From Azospirillum brasilense (GTDB taxonomy: Bacteria > Pseudomonadota > Alphaproteobacteria > Azospirillales > Azospirillaceae), in assembly GCF_001315015.1 (NCBI RefSeq), contig NZ_CP012918.1:62001-126000 (forward strand): a DNA stretch of 64,000 nt, written 5' to 3'. Numbering within the stretch: the first letter of the stretch is position 1; every line of letters begins with the position of its first letter. The notes beneath the pieces are model-generated. The model worked only from the letters and a program-made list of their open reading frames with translations, was not told the origin of the DNA and searched no databases. Shown piece after piece: positions 17,020 through 25,188 of this stretch. A program made the position numbers and the translations under genes.

Positions 17020-18525
17020 TCAGCCTTGCAGCGGCGGTGCGTCGCCCGGAGGCGTTTCGATAGTCGTTCTCCACACCCGCAGACCGGAGACAGCGAAGAG
17101 AATCGTCACCAAGGGATTGAGAATGTTGAAGAAGCAATACATGGCGAAGCCGGTCGCCGACACGCCGAGCGCTGCCGCCATGTAGGCTCCGCAACTGTTC
17201 CAGGGGATCAGCGGTGAGGTCACCGTCGCCGAATCGCCGACGACGCGCGAGAGCAGCACGGGAGCAAGACCCCTCTTCGCAAATTCCGCCTTGAACAACC
17301 GGCCCGGCAGGGCGATCGAAATATACTGGTCCGAGGTGACGATGTTGGCGCCGATGCAGGTCGCGACCACGGTTGCCACGAGCCCGCCGACGGACCTCAT
17401 CCGATGGATCACCGGGTCGATCAAGCGATTGAGGAGCCCGGCATGCTCCACCGTCGCGCCGAACGACAGCGCGGTGATAATCAGCCATACCGTGTTCATC
17501 ATGCTGGACATGCCGCCCCGCGTCAGGATGACGTCGAGGGACTCGTTGCCGCTGTGCGCGACGTAGCCGTTGGCGAGCGCCATCCACACCCCCTTCAGCA
17601 TGGCGACGGCGGCCGGCAGCTCCGGTGCGGCGGCGAAGGCGACGACGCGCGTCGGCTCCAGGACGACCGCCAGAAACCCGCCCGCCAGAGCGCCGAAGAA
17701 GATCGTGATGAAGGGCGGAAACCGGGCGATCGACAGGCCGAGGACCAGGAGCAGGGGCGTGAAGGCCCAGAGCGACACCGTGAAGTGGCTTTCGATGCCG
17801 GACATCATGGCGGTCGCGTCGAAATCGCCGGGCGCCCCCAGCATGCCGAAGAGAAGGATGGCGACGAGCAGCGCCGGAACCGAGGTGAACAGCGATTCCC
17901 GGATGTGCTCGTAAATCCCGGACCCCGTCACCGCGGTCGCCAGATTGGCGGTGTCGGACAGCGGGGAGGCCTTGTCGCCGAAATAGGCGCCGGAGATCAC
18001 CGCGCCGGCCGTGATTTCCGGCGACAGGTTCATGCTGGCCGCCACCCCCATCAGGCCGATGCCGATGGTGCCCGCCACAGTCCAGGAGCTTCCGATGCTG
18101 AAGCCGACCAGAGCGCAGATGATTGCAGTCGTCGCGTAGAAATAGTGGGGACTGAGGATCTGGAGGCCGTAATAGACCATCGCCACGATGGTGCCGCTGA
18201 GCGCCCAGGTCCCGATCAGCGCGCCCACCGCCAGCAGGATCATGATGGCCGCGAGCCCGGTCGCGATGCCGTCGACCACGGCTTGGCGCACCCCGTCCCA
18301 GGGCATCCCGTTCTTGTAGGCGATCCCCGCCGCGATGATCCCGGAGAACAGCAGCGCCACCTGGTTCGGCCCGGCGGAGGCATCCTTGCCGAACAGGAGG
18401 TAGGACAACGCGAGCAGGGCGATGAGGGCGATCATCGGAAGCAAGGCGTCAAGCAGGGTGGGCCGGCGCGCCTCCCGCTTTTCTCCAGCCGCTGTTGGGA
18501 TATGGTTCGAGACGTGGTTCGCCAT
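17020..18525 (-). CDS. nhaC: NhaC-family Na+/H+ (or amino-acid/H+) antiporter
   Basis: A 501-residue polytopic inner-membrane protein with about 12 hydrophobic segments. Signature stretches include AYFGDKASPLSDTANLA and SVVWLIITALSFGATVEHAG-like helices of the NhaC family. The start at ATG 18525 follows AAGGGGGCTG. It is the last gene of the leftward arc cluster, 43 bases after arcC. NhaC relatives exchange Na+ for H+, or in some bacteria organic acids and amino acids. Beside an arginine deiminase pathway, which makes ammonia and alkalinises the cytoplasm, a role in pH or ion balance is reasonable. Substrate is inferred. Confidence 0.87.
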   Translation of the reverse strand: MANHVSNHIPTAAGEKREARRPTLLDALLPMIALIALLALSYLLFGKDASAGPNQVALLFSGIIAAGIAYKNGMPWDGVRQAVVDGIATGLAAIMILLAVGALIGTWALSGTIVAMVYYGLQILSPHYFYATTAIICALVGFSIGSSWTVAGTIGIGLMGVAASMNLSPEITAGAVISGAYFGDKASPLSDTANLATAVTGSGIYEHIRESLFTSVPALLVAILLFGMLGAPGDFDATAMMSGIESHFTVSLWAFTPLLLVLGLSIARFPPFITIFFGALAGGFLAVVLEPTRVVAFAAAPELPAAVAMLKGVWMALANGYVAHSGNESLDVILTRGGMSSMMNTVWLIITALSFGATVEHAGLLNRLIDPVIHRMRSVGGLVATVVATCIGANIVTSDQYISIALPGRLFKAEFAKRGLAPVLLSRVVGDSATVTSPLIPWNSCGAYMAAALGVSATGFAMYCFFNILNPLVTILFAVSGLRVWRTTIETPPGDAPPLQG

Positions 18526-18568
18526 GGTCGCAGCCCCCTTTTCCGGATCGCCGCCCCAATCAGGCCGC

Positions 18569-19522
18569 CTACCCGTGCCAACTTGTCGTCGTGAAGGCGT
18601 TGTCAATCAGCGTGCCCTTCTCGCCGCGCACGATCGCCGGAATGTCGGCGAGCGCCCCGATCGCCGCGGTTCGCCCCGTCGCCGTCGCGAACCGGCAGGC
18701 GGCGTCCACCTTCGGCCCCATGGACCCGGCCGGGAACGTGTGCCGGCCCATCGCCTCGGGGCTCGCGCGGTGGATGGCCCGCGCGTCCGGCGTTCCCCAG
18801 CCGAGGAACACGGCCTCGGCGTCGGTCGCCATGATGAGGAGGTCGGCACCCAACTCGCGCGCCAGCAGCTCCGAGCAAAGGTCCTTGTCGATCACCGCCT
18901 CGACGCCGACCAGCGTGCGTTCCTTGCCCGGCTGGTGCAAGGCCGGCTGGTACATGGTGGGTATCCCGCCGCCGCCGGCGCAGATCACGATGGTTCCCTG
19001 ATCCAGCAGCCAGCGGATCGGCCGGATCTCGAAGATGCGCTTGGGGGCCGGCGACGGCACGACCCGCCGCCAGGACGCGCCGTCCGGCTTGAACACCCAC
19101 CCCTTCTCGGCCGCGATGCGCTCGGCCTCGGCAGCCCCATAGACCGGCCCGACGAACTTGGTCGGGTCGTTGAAGGCCGGGTCGTCGCCGTCGACCTCCA
19201 CCATGGTCAGCAGCGTGGCGAAAGGCACTTCAAACGGCAGCAGGTTGCCCAGCTCCTGCTCGATCATATAGCCGATCATGCCCTCGGTCTCGGCCCCCAG
19301 GACGTCCAGCGGATAAGCCTCGTCCGGCCGGTAGGCGGCGCCCTGAAGCGCCAGAAGCCCGACCTGTGGCCCGTTTCCGTGGCTGATCACGAGCTGATGC
19401 TCCCGGGCGACGGGGGCCATGGCCTCAGCGGCGATGCGGATGTTGCGGCGCTGAACGTCGGCGGTCATCGGCTCGCCGCGTTTCAACAGAGCGTTGCCCC
19501 CCAAAGCGACGACGACGCGCAT
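18569..19522 (-). CDS. arcC: Carbamate kinase
   Basis: Last enzyme of the arginine deiminase pathway: carbamoyl phosphate plus ADP gives ATP, CO2 and ammonia. Visible motifs are VVVALGGNALLKRGEPMT at the N-terminus, ISHGNGPQVGLLALQ, the adenylate-binding VICAGGGGIPT and DKDLCSELLARELGADLL. The start at ATG 19522 is preferred to an upstream in-frame codon because the protein should begin MRVVVALGGNA. It has 317 residues, typical of the family. It lies four bases downstream of the arcB stop in the same direction, so it is in the arcDABC operon. Confidence 0.96.
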   Translation of the reverse strand: MRVVVALGGNALLKRGEPMTADVQRRNIRIAAEAMAPVAREHQLVISHGNGPQVGLLALQGAAYRPDEAYPLDVLGAETEGMIGYMIEQELGNLLPFEVPFATLLTMVEVDGDDPAFNDPTKFVGPVYGAAEAERIAAEKGWVFKPDGASWRRVVPSPAPKRIFEIRPIRWLLDQGTIVICAGGGGIPTMYQPALHQPGKERTLVGVEAVIDKDLCSELLARELGADLLIMATDAEAVFLGWGTPDARAIHRASPEAMGRHTFPAGSMGPKVDAACRFATATGRTAAIGALADIPAIVRGEKGTLIDNAFTTTSWHG

Positions 19523-19526
19523 GACC

Positions 19527-20531
19527 TCATTCCCCCAGCGTGGCGACGAGAAGCGCCTTGATCGTGTGCATGCGGTTCTCCGCCTGTTCGAAGGCGATGT
19601 TCGCCTCCGATTCAAAGACCTCGTTGGTCACCTCGAGCCCATTGGGCATCCCGTAGTCCTCGGCGATCTGCCGGCCGAGCGTCGTCTCGCTGTCGTGGAA
19701 GGCCGGCAGGCAGTGCATGAACTTGACCTGAGGGTTGCCGCTTGCCGCCATCAGTTCCGGGTTGACCTGATAGGGCTTCAGCAGCGCGATCCGCTCCCGC
19801 CAGACGTCCTTGGGCTCGCCCATCGAAACCCAGACGTCGGTGTGGATGAAATCGACCCCGGCCACCGCTTCGGCGGTGTCGCTGGTGATGGTCAGCCGTG
19901 CGCCGGACGCCGCCGCGAGCCGGTGGGCGATGGCGGTGTACTCCTCCGACGGCCACAGGCTCTGCGGTCCGCAGATGCGTACGTTCATGCCCATCAGGCA
20001 GCCGACGATCATCAGCGAATGGCCCATGTTGGACCGGGTGTCGCCGACATAGGCGTACGTGATGTCGGTGATCGGCTTGTCGCTGTGCTCGCGCATCGTC
20101 ATGACGTCGGCGAGCATCTGGGTCGGGTGGTATTCGTCGGTGAGGCCGTTGTAGACCGGTACACCCGCGTACTTCGCCAGCTGCTCCACGCCGCCCTGCG
20201 CGGCGCCGCGGTACTCGATGGCGTCGTACATCCGGCCGAGGACGCGCGCGGTGTCCTTGAAGGACTCCTTGTGGCCGATCTGCGAGCCGGCGGGATCGAG
20301 GTAGGTGACGTTGGCGCCCTGGTCGTGGCAGGCGACCTCGAAGGCGCAGCGGGTCCGCGTCGACGTCTTTTCGAAGATCAGGCAGATCTCCTTGCCGCGC
20401 AGGTGCTGCTGCTCGGTCCTGGCGTACTTCGCACGCTTGAGGTCGCGCGCGAGGTCGAGCACATAGCGGAACTCCCGCGGCGTGTAATCCTGGACGGTGA
20501 GCAGCGACCGGTTGCGCAGATTGAAGCTCAT
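19527..20531 (-). CDS. arcB: Ornithine carbamoyltransferase (catabolic)
   Basis: Splits citrulline with phosphate into ornithine and carbamoyl phosphate when working catabolically. The carbamoyl-phosphate site is EKTSTRTRCAFE (residues 54-65), with HDQGANVTYLD nearby. The ornithine site includes the FMHCLPAFHD loop. The opening MSFNLRNRSLLTVQDYTPRE is the ArcB/ArgF start. A strong ribosome site (AGGAGG) precedes ATG 20531. It has 334 residues. Its position between arcA and arcC makes the catabolic role far more likely than a biosynthetic argF, although sequence alone does not separate them. Confidence 0.95.
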   Translation of the reverse strand: MSFNLRNRSLLTVQDYTPREFRYVLDLARDLKRAKYARTEQQHLRGKEICLIFEKTSTRTRCAFEVACHDQGANVTYLDPAGSQIGHKESFKDTARVLGRMYDAIEYRGAAQGGVEQLAKYAGVPVYNGLTDEYHPTQMLADVMTMREHSDKPITDITYAYVGDTRSNMGHSLMIVGCLMGMNVRICGPQSLWPSEEYTAIAHRLAAASGARLTITSDTAEAVAGVDFIHTDVWVSMGEPKDVWRERIALLKPYQVNPELMAASGNPQVKFMHCLPAFHDSETTLGRQIAEDYGMPNGLEVTNEVFESEANIAFEQAENRMHTIKALLVATLGE

Positions 20532-20578
20532 CTTTTCCTCCTGGGGTTCCCTCCGGGTTCGTTGTCCGCGGCGGGTCG

Positions 20579-21808
20579 TCAGTAGGCGGGTTCCCGCCAG
20601 ATCGGGCAGGTCATGCAGTGGCCGCCGCCCCGTCCCCGGCCGAGTTCCGCCCCGCGGACGGTGATGACCTCGACGCCGGCCTTGCGCAGCAGCGTGTTAG
20701 TGTAGGTGTTGCGGTCGTAGGCCACGACCACGCCGGGTTCGAGGGCGACGACGTTGTTGCCGTCGTCCCACTGCTCGCGCTCCGCCTCGTAGGCGTTTCC
20801 GCCGGTTCCGACGACGCGGAGCCTGGAGTAGCCCAGCGCGTCGGCCACGACCTCCAGCAGCGGCCTCGCCTCGGGCCGCACCTCGAAGCGCCCTTCGTCG
20901 TCCAGGGGATAGGCGCTGTAGCAACGGATCTGGTCGACGACCTCCCGGAAGACCGTCACCAGATCGCGGTCACAGAACGAGAACACCGTGTCCAAATGCA
21001 TGGCCGCGCGGCTTTTCGGCATCAGGCAGGCGATGACCCGGGATGCCGCGTTGTTGCGGAACAGCGCGCGGGTCACTTGGCCGACCGCCTGGCGGTTGGT
21101 GCGCTCCCCCATGCCGATGAGGACGATGCCCTTGCCGATCGGCATCACGTCGCCGCCCTCCAAGGAGGCGCCGGTGAAGTCCTCATCGGAGTCGCCCCAC
21201 CAGATCGTGAAGCCGCCGTCCCGGAAGCGGGGGTGGAACTTGTAGACCGCACGCTGCAGCAGCGTCTCCGGCTTGCGGGCGGGCCAGAACATCGGGTTGC
21301 AGGTCACGCCGCTGTAAATCCAGCAGGACGGGTCCCGCTGGAACAGCGTGTTGGGGATCGGCGGCAGCACGAAATCGGTGCCGCCGAACGCCTCGTTCAG
21401 CAGCACGCTCACGGTGTTGTCCGGCAGGTCCGATATGGCGATACCACCGATGAGATGGACGGCGAGTTCCCTGGACGGCATCTCGTCCAGCCAGGGGCGC
21501 ATGACCTCCACGGCGGCGACCCCGACGGTGTTGGCGGTGACGCGGCGGTCGAGCACGAACCTGCGCGCCTGCGGATCGTCGAGCGTTTGCGCCAGCAGAT
21601 CGTGCAGGTCCAGCACCTCGACCCCGCGCTCCTCCATCTTCAGCACGAGGTCGTGGTGGTCCTTCTGCGCCTCGTGCACCCAGATGACGTCGTCGAACAG
21701 AAGGTCGTGGCAGTTGCCGGGGGTGAGACGCTGGTGCGCCAGCGACGGCCGGCAAACCAGGACGGTCCGCAGCTTGCCGACTTCCGAATGCACGCCGACT
21801 TCAGACAT
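20579..21808 (-). CDS. arcA: Arginine deiminase
   Basis: Converts arginine to citrulline and ammonia, the first step of the pathway. The catalytic Cys is C398 in GGGHCMTCPIWREP near the C-terminus. Other signature stretches are LEGGDVMPIGKGIVLIGMGE, FQRDPSCWIYSG and HLDTVFSFCDRD. The N-terminus (VGVHSEVGKLRTVLVCRPS) is canonical. It has 409 residues with an intact set of guanidinium-modifying residues. The start at ATG 21808 follows CAGGGAG. It lies second in the operon, 72 bases after arcD and 47 before arcB. Confidence 0.97.
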   Translation of the reverse strand: MSEVGVHSEVGKLRTVLVCRPSLAHQRLTPGNCHDLLFDDVIWVHEAQKDHHDLVLKMEERGVEVLDLHDLLAQTLDDPQARRFVLDRRVTANTVGVAAVEVMRPWLDEMPSRELAVHLIGGIAISDLPDNTVSVLLNEAFGGTDFVLPPIPNTLFQRDPSCWIYSGVTCNPMFWPARKPETLLQRAVYKFHPRFRDGGFTIWWGDSDEDFTGASLEGGDVMPIGKGIVLIGMGERTNRQAVGQVTRALFRNNAASRVIACLMPKSRAAMHLDTVFSFCDRDLVTVFREVVDQIRCYSAYPLDDEGRFEVRPEARPLLEVVADALGYSRLRVVGTGGNAYEAEREQWDDGNNVVALEPGVVVAYDRNTYTNTLLRKAGVEVITVRGAELGRGRGGGHCMTCPIWREPAY

Positions 21809-21880
21809 GACGCATCTCCCTGCTTCGATGGCCCGGAATTCCGCACACGGGCCTTGTTGTCGTGTGCCATCACGCGGCCA

Positions 21881-23371
21881 TCACAGTGGGCTGATCCTGC
21901 CGGTCCACATGAGCCAGGCGGCGAGCACGGCGAGGATGACGATGACCGCCGCGATGGCCACCTCAACGCCCGTGAAGGCGCGCTCCCCGTGCTCGCTTCG
22001 GGCCCGGACATAGATCAGGATTCCGGGTGCGAAGAGGACCGCGCACATCAGCAGGTACTGAAGGCCGGCCGCGTAAACGAGCCACAGGCCGTAGGCCGTC
22101 GCCAAGGCACCGACCAGGATGCCCTTCGTCCGTGATTCGGCACCGTAGCCCTCGCCGGTCAAGGCCAGTTTCAACGCGTAGGCACCGGACAGGACGTAGG
22201 GGGGGAGAATCGCGACCGAGGCGATGAAGTAGAAGAACTGGTACGCGCTGCGCGAAAAGAAGCTGAGCGCGAGGAAGAGCTGGATCAGGAGATTGGTCGC
22301 CCAGAGCGCGTTCACGGGCGACCCGTTGGCGTTCTCCGCGGCGAACCATTTCGGGAAAGTCCCGTCGCGGCCGCAGGTGTAGGGAATCTCCGCACACAGC
22401 AGCGTCCAGGAGAGGAAGGCGCCGCCGACCGAGATCACCAAGCCGATGTTGATCAGGGCGGCGCCCCACGGGCCGACGAGGGACTCGAACACGCCCGCCA
22501 TGGACGGCACCTTGAGGTCGGCGAGTTCGGGTTGCCGCAGGACGCCCGTCGCCAGCAGCGAGACCAGCACGTAGATTCCCAGCGCGCCGACGAAGCCGAT
22601 CACGGTCGCCCGTCCGACGTCGGAGCGGCGGGCCGCGCGGGCGGAATAGACGCTGGCGCCCTCGATGCCGATGAACACCCACAGAGTCACCAGCATGGTG
22701 CTCTTCACCTGCTCCATGACCGAACCGAGGCCGCCCGTACCGGACCCGGCGCCGGTTCCCCAGAAATCCACCGTGAAGCGATCCCAATGGAAGCCGACGA
22801 TGGCCACCAGGACGAACAGGAACAGCGGCACCAGCTTGGCGATCGAGGTGACGACGTTCACGAAGGCCGCCTGTTTGATGCCACTGAGCACGAGCGCGTG
22901 GATCAGCCACAGGCACAGCGACGCGCCGACGATGGAAGGCAGGTTGTTGCCGTCGCCGAAGATGGGGAAGAAGTGGGACAGGGCCGAGAAGATGGCCACC
23001 GCATAGGCCACGTTTCCAAGAAAGGCGCTCAGCCAATAGCCCCAGGCGCTGTTGAAGCCGACGAACGGTCCGAAGCCGGCCTTGGCATAGGCGTAGGGGC
23101 CTGCGTTCAGGTTCGGTTTGCGCACGGCCAGGTTTTGGTACACGAAGGCGAGCATCATCATGCCGATGCCGGTGATCATCCAGCCGATCAGGATGGCGCC
23201 GGGCGACGCACCTTTGGACATGTCCGATGGAAGATTGAAAACGCCGCCGCCGATCATCGAGCCGACAACGAGCGCAACGAGTGGGAGCAAGGTCAGCTTG
23301 TCCGACTTCTGGGTCTGCGCCACGCCAGCGTTTTTCACCGACACGAGATCGTTCACGTCAGCCGTCGTCAT
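21881..23371 (-). CDS. arcD: Arginine:ornithine antiporter (APC family)
   Basis: A 496-residue inner-membrane exchanger of the basic amino acid/polyamine antiporter family that imports arginine and exports ornithine without energy cost. About 12-13 hydrophobic segments are seen. The APC signature is LTLLPLVALVVGSMIGGGVF near residue 27, with NLNAGPYAYAKAGFG and IGIEGASVYSARAARRSDVG further on. It is the first gene of the leftward arc operon; the start at ATG 23371 follows GCGGAGAGAC. No Fnr/Anr-like box (TTGAT-N4-ATCAA) could be seen in the 600 bases upstream. The substrate assignment rests mainly on the arcABC context. Confidence 0.93.
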   Translation of the reverse strand: MTTADVNDLVSVKNAGVAQTQKSDKLTLLPLVALVVGSMIGGGVFNLPSDMSKGASPGAILIGWMITGIGMMMLAFVYQNLAVRKPNLNAGPYAYAKAGFGPFVGFNSAWGYWLSAFLGNVAYAVAIFSALSHFFPIFGDGNNLPSIVGASLCLWLIHALVLSGIKQAAFVNVVTSIAKLVPLFLFVLVAIVGFHWDRFTVDFWGTGAGSGTGGLGSVMEQVKSTMLVTLWVFIGIEGASVYSARAARRSDVGRATVIGFVGALGIYVLVSLLATGVLRQPELADLKVPSMAGVFESLVGPWGAALINIGLVISVGGAFLSWTLLCAEIPYTCGRDGTFPKWFAAENANGSPVNALWATNLLIQLFLALSFFSRSAYQFFYFIASVAILPPYVLSGAYALKLALTGEGYGAESRTKGILVGALATAYGLWLVYAAGLQYLLMCAVLFAPGILIYVRARSEHGERAFTGVEVAIAAVIVILAVLAAWLMWTGRISPL

Positions 23372-23989
23372 CGCCGTCTCTCCGCTGTCCTCGTCTCCCT
23401 ACCGTCAGGATTGGCTCCAATGAGGCGGGGCTCTTCTGCTCCAGTGTCTACGGGTCACAATCCGTTGGATGGCCTTGAACCGTTGGATGGCCTTGAAGGG
23501 ATGGTGGCCAGGAACGGTAAGTCCCAAATTCAATCATTCGGCGAGCCGTTACATAAGTTCGATACGGTTTCCACGTCACCTCAACATCGCTTGGCCGCTA
23601 CCGAGGACGCTGATGGAACAGAAGAAATTGTTATCGCTCTTTTGATAGAGCGCGTTACGGTATCCCAACCAACAATTTCAATGGCTTTAGAGAGAAAGCT
23701 CGCGCATGAAGCTGTTTGTTTTGCAGATGCGAAATAAACTTGACCGCTCGTTCCCCGCTTAGGATTGGGCGATTTTACTTTTCGCTGATCACCAAGCTAC
23801 GATGAAACAGTCACATCGGCAGAACGCACATAGGATGAATCCAGGCTGGCTTTGTCACGCGCGGAAAGTCCAGAGCCTTCAACGGAGGTACGTCGCTACT
23901 GCCGCAACCTGCCAGACGACCATCGCCTGCGCCCGAGCGATGCGCAAGGTACGGCGGGAGATCAGATGAGGCTGGACATTGAAGCACGG
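23372..23989. other. Upstream region of the arc operon; no gene seen
   Basis: It should contain the arcD promoter. Two tandem 18-bp copies of CCGTTGGATGGCCTTGAA lie at 23462-23479 and 23480-23497, about 90-125 bases before arcD. The repeat could be a regulator-binding array or a simple slippage product. The rest is featureless and includes sequence bordering the IS5 remnant. Confidence 0.5.
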
Positions 23990-24545
23990 TTTTCAGAACC
24001 CAACGAGGCGAACCGCGACAACAAAGATGCAGGCTGCGGAGAGCAGTGCATCGACGATGGCCCCCGACCCGTCATGGCGGCGATCCAGGCGTCTGTTGGC
24101 GAGCAACCAAACATTGGCGTGCTCAACGACACAGCGGACTTGGCCGAGGCCGGAGCCGTGCGGCTGGCCGATCTTGCGGATGATCGGTTGGATGCCGTCA
24201 CGCAGGCAGAGCCAGCGGTTGTCGGCGCTGTCGCATCCGACGTCGGCGTAGAGGCGGGCGATGCTGGCGCAGACCACCATGGCAACCGGAGCAGGTCGGG
24301 GAAGAGTCTGGCATCGTGAACGTTCGCCGCGGAGGGCAACGCCGCCAGCGGAAGCCCATCCGTAGAGACGACCACGTGATACTTGGTATGAACCGCGCCG
24401 GGATTCCCGGAGGCCGGCGCGGTTTACAGCCAATTGCTAGTTTGGGCTGGGTTTCGGTTGCGGCAGGCGTAAGTTGCCGACGATGGCCGGCCCGAACTTT
24501 CTCACCCACTGATGCACCGTCTCGAAGGACGCATTGACTCAGGGT
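23990..24545 (-). pseudogene. IS5-family transposase remnant with frameshifts
   Basis: Pieces of one IS5-type transposase lie in different frames. From the gene's 5' side these are VHQWVRKFGPAIVGNLR and LAVNRAGLRESRRGSYQVS (24360-24500), then VSTDGLPLAALPSAANVHDA (24300-24370), then ARLYADVGCDSADNRWLCLR and the C-terminal VEHANVWLLANRRLDRRHD and IVDALLSAACIFVVAVRLVG (23990-24280). At least two frameshifts and a shortened 5' end make it inactive. The tail (ACGGTTTTCAGAACCCAACG) resembles another scrap near 49398. Confidence 0.8.
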
Positions 24546-25188
24546 TCCGCTCGAAGTTCTTCGACACTCCGGTAACTCAAGATGAATCAAAAACACATCC
24601 AGATCGCATGCAGAATGATCAAAAGTAGGAATTGGTGGTGGGCATACAAGAGTGGAGGCATCCTGCGCGGTTATCGGCATGACCGACAGGCCGTTACGAG
24701 GGATGTAGCGATGCCCATAATAGCTAAATGGATCGGCATCGCGTGCCATACAAATAGGTGGCATCTGTCACTCTATTCGAAGTAATGTGACTAGTTCGTG
24801 GTAGGAATTCATTATGCCGTTAGCGATCATTCCATTCACCATTCTCTCTGGCTAAACTGACTACAGTCATTGTTCAGGTAAAATTTAGAAAATTATTGCG
24901 TTCTATTAGCGATCTAATTTCTCTATATGTCAAAATAATTTAACGCTGCTTTGTGTCGTGCGTCTCGAGATCATGACGTCTACTGCTTCCAGCGCTTGGC
25001 CCCAGCGCCTGGCTAATGTAGAGCGTCCCGGCATGGACAGCATGGTGTAGCAACCCCTTGCCCTGTGGGCACAGCTGCCGGATGGACTTAGAGTGCCGAT
25101 CAAAACCTCCCATGGGCCAAGCTAAATCAATGGCTTAGGGCTTGGAAACCGAGGTTTTGATCCGCACTTTTGACGGAAGGAGAGAGCC
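24546..25188. other. AT-rich intergenic region with a long inverted repeat
   Basis: There is no credible gene; short open frames lack ribosome sites and family features. From 24780 to 24960 the base composition is strongly AT-rich, and the region may hold a promoter for the TPR gene at 25189. GATCAAAACCTC (25098-25109) and GAGGTTTTGATC (25151-25162) form a perfect 12-bp inverted repeat, with weaker pairing outward (AGTGCCGATC and GATCCGCACTT). It looks like paired IS ends, possibly of IS21 type, left after loss of an element; this is an inference. Confidence 0.55.

Noticed and set aside
22532..23737. A 401-residue plus-strand frame over arcD
   Set aside because: His/Asp/Gln-rich shadow translation of the arcD gene, no motif.
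23372..23990. Fnr/Anr binding box upstream of the arc operon
   Set aside because: I looked for TTGAT-N4-ATCAA and close variants and found none, although a low-oxygen control would be expected.
24582..24785. A 67-residue plus-strand frame in the AT-rich gap
   Set aside because: No ribosome site, no family features, and it lies in IS-flanking sequence.
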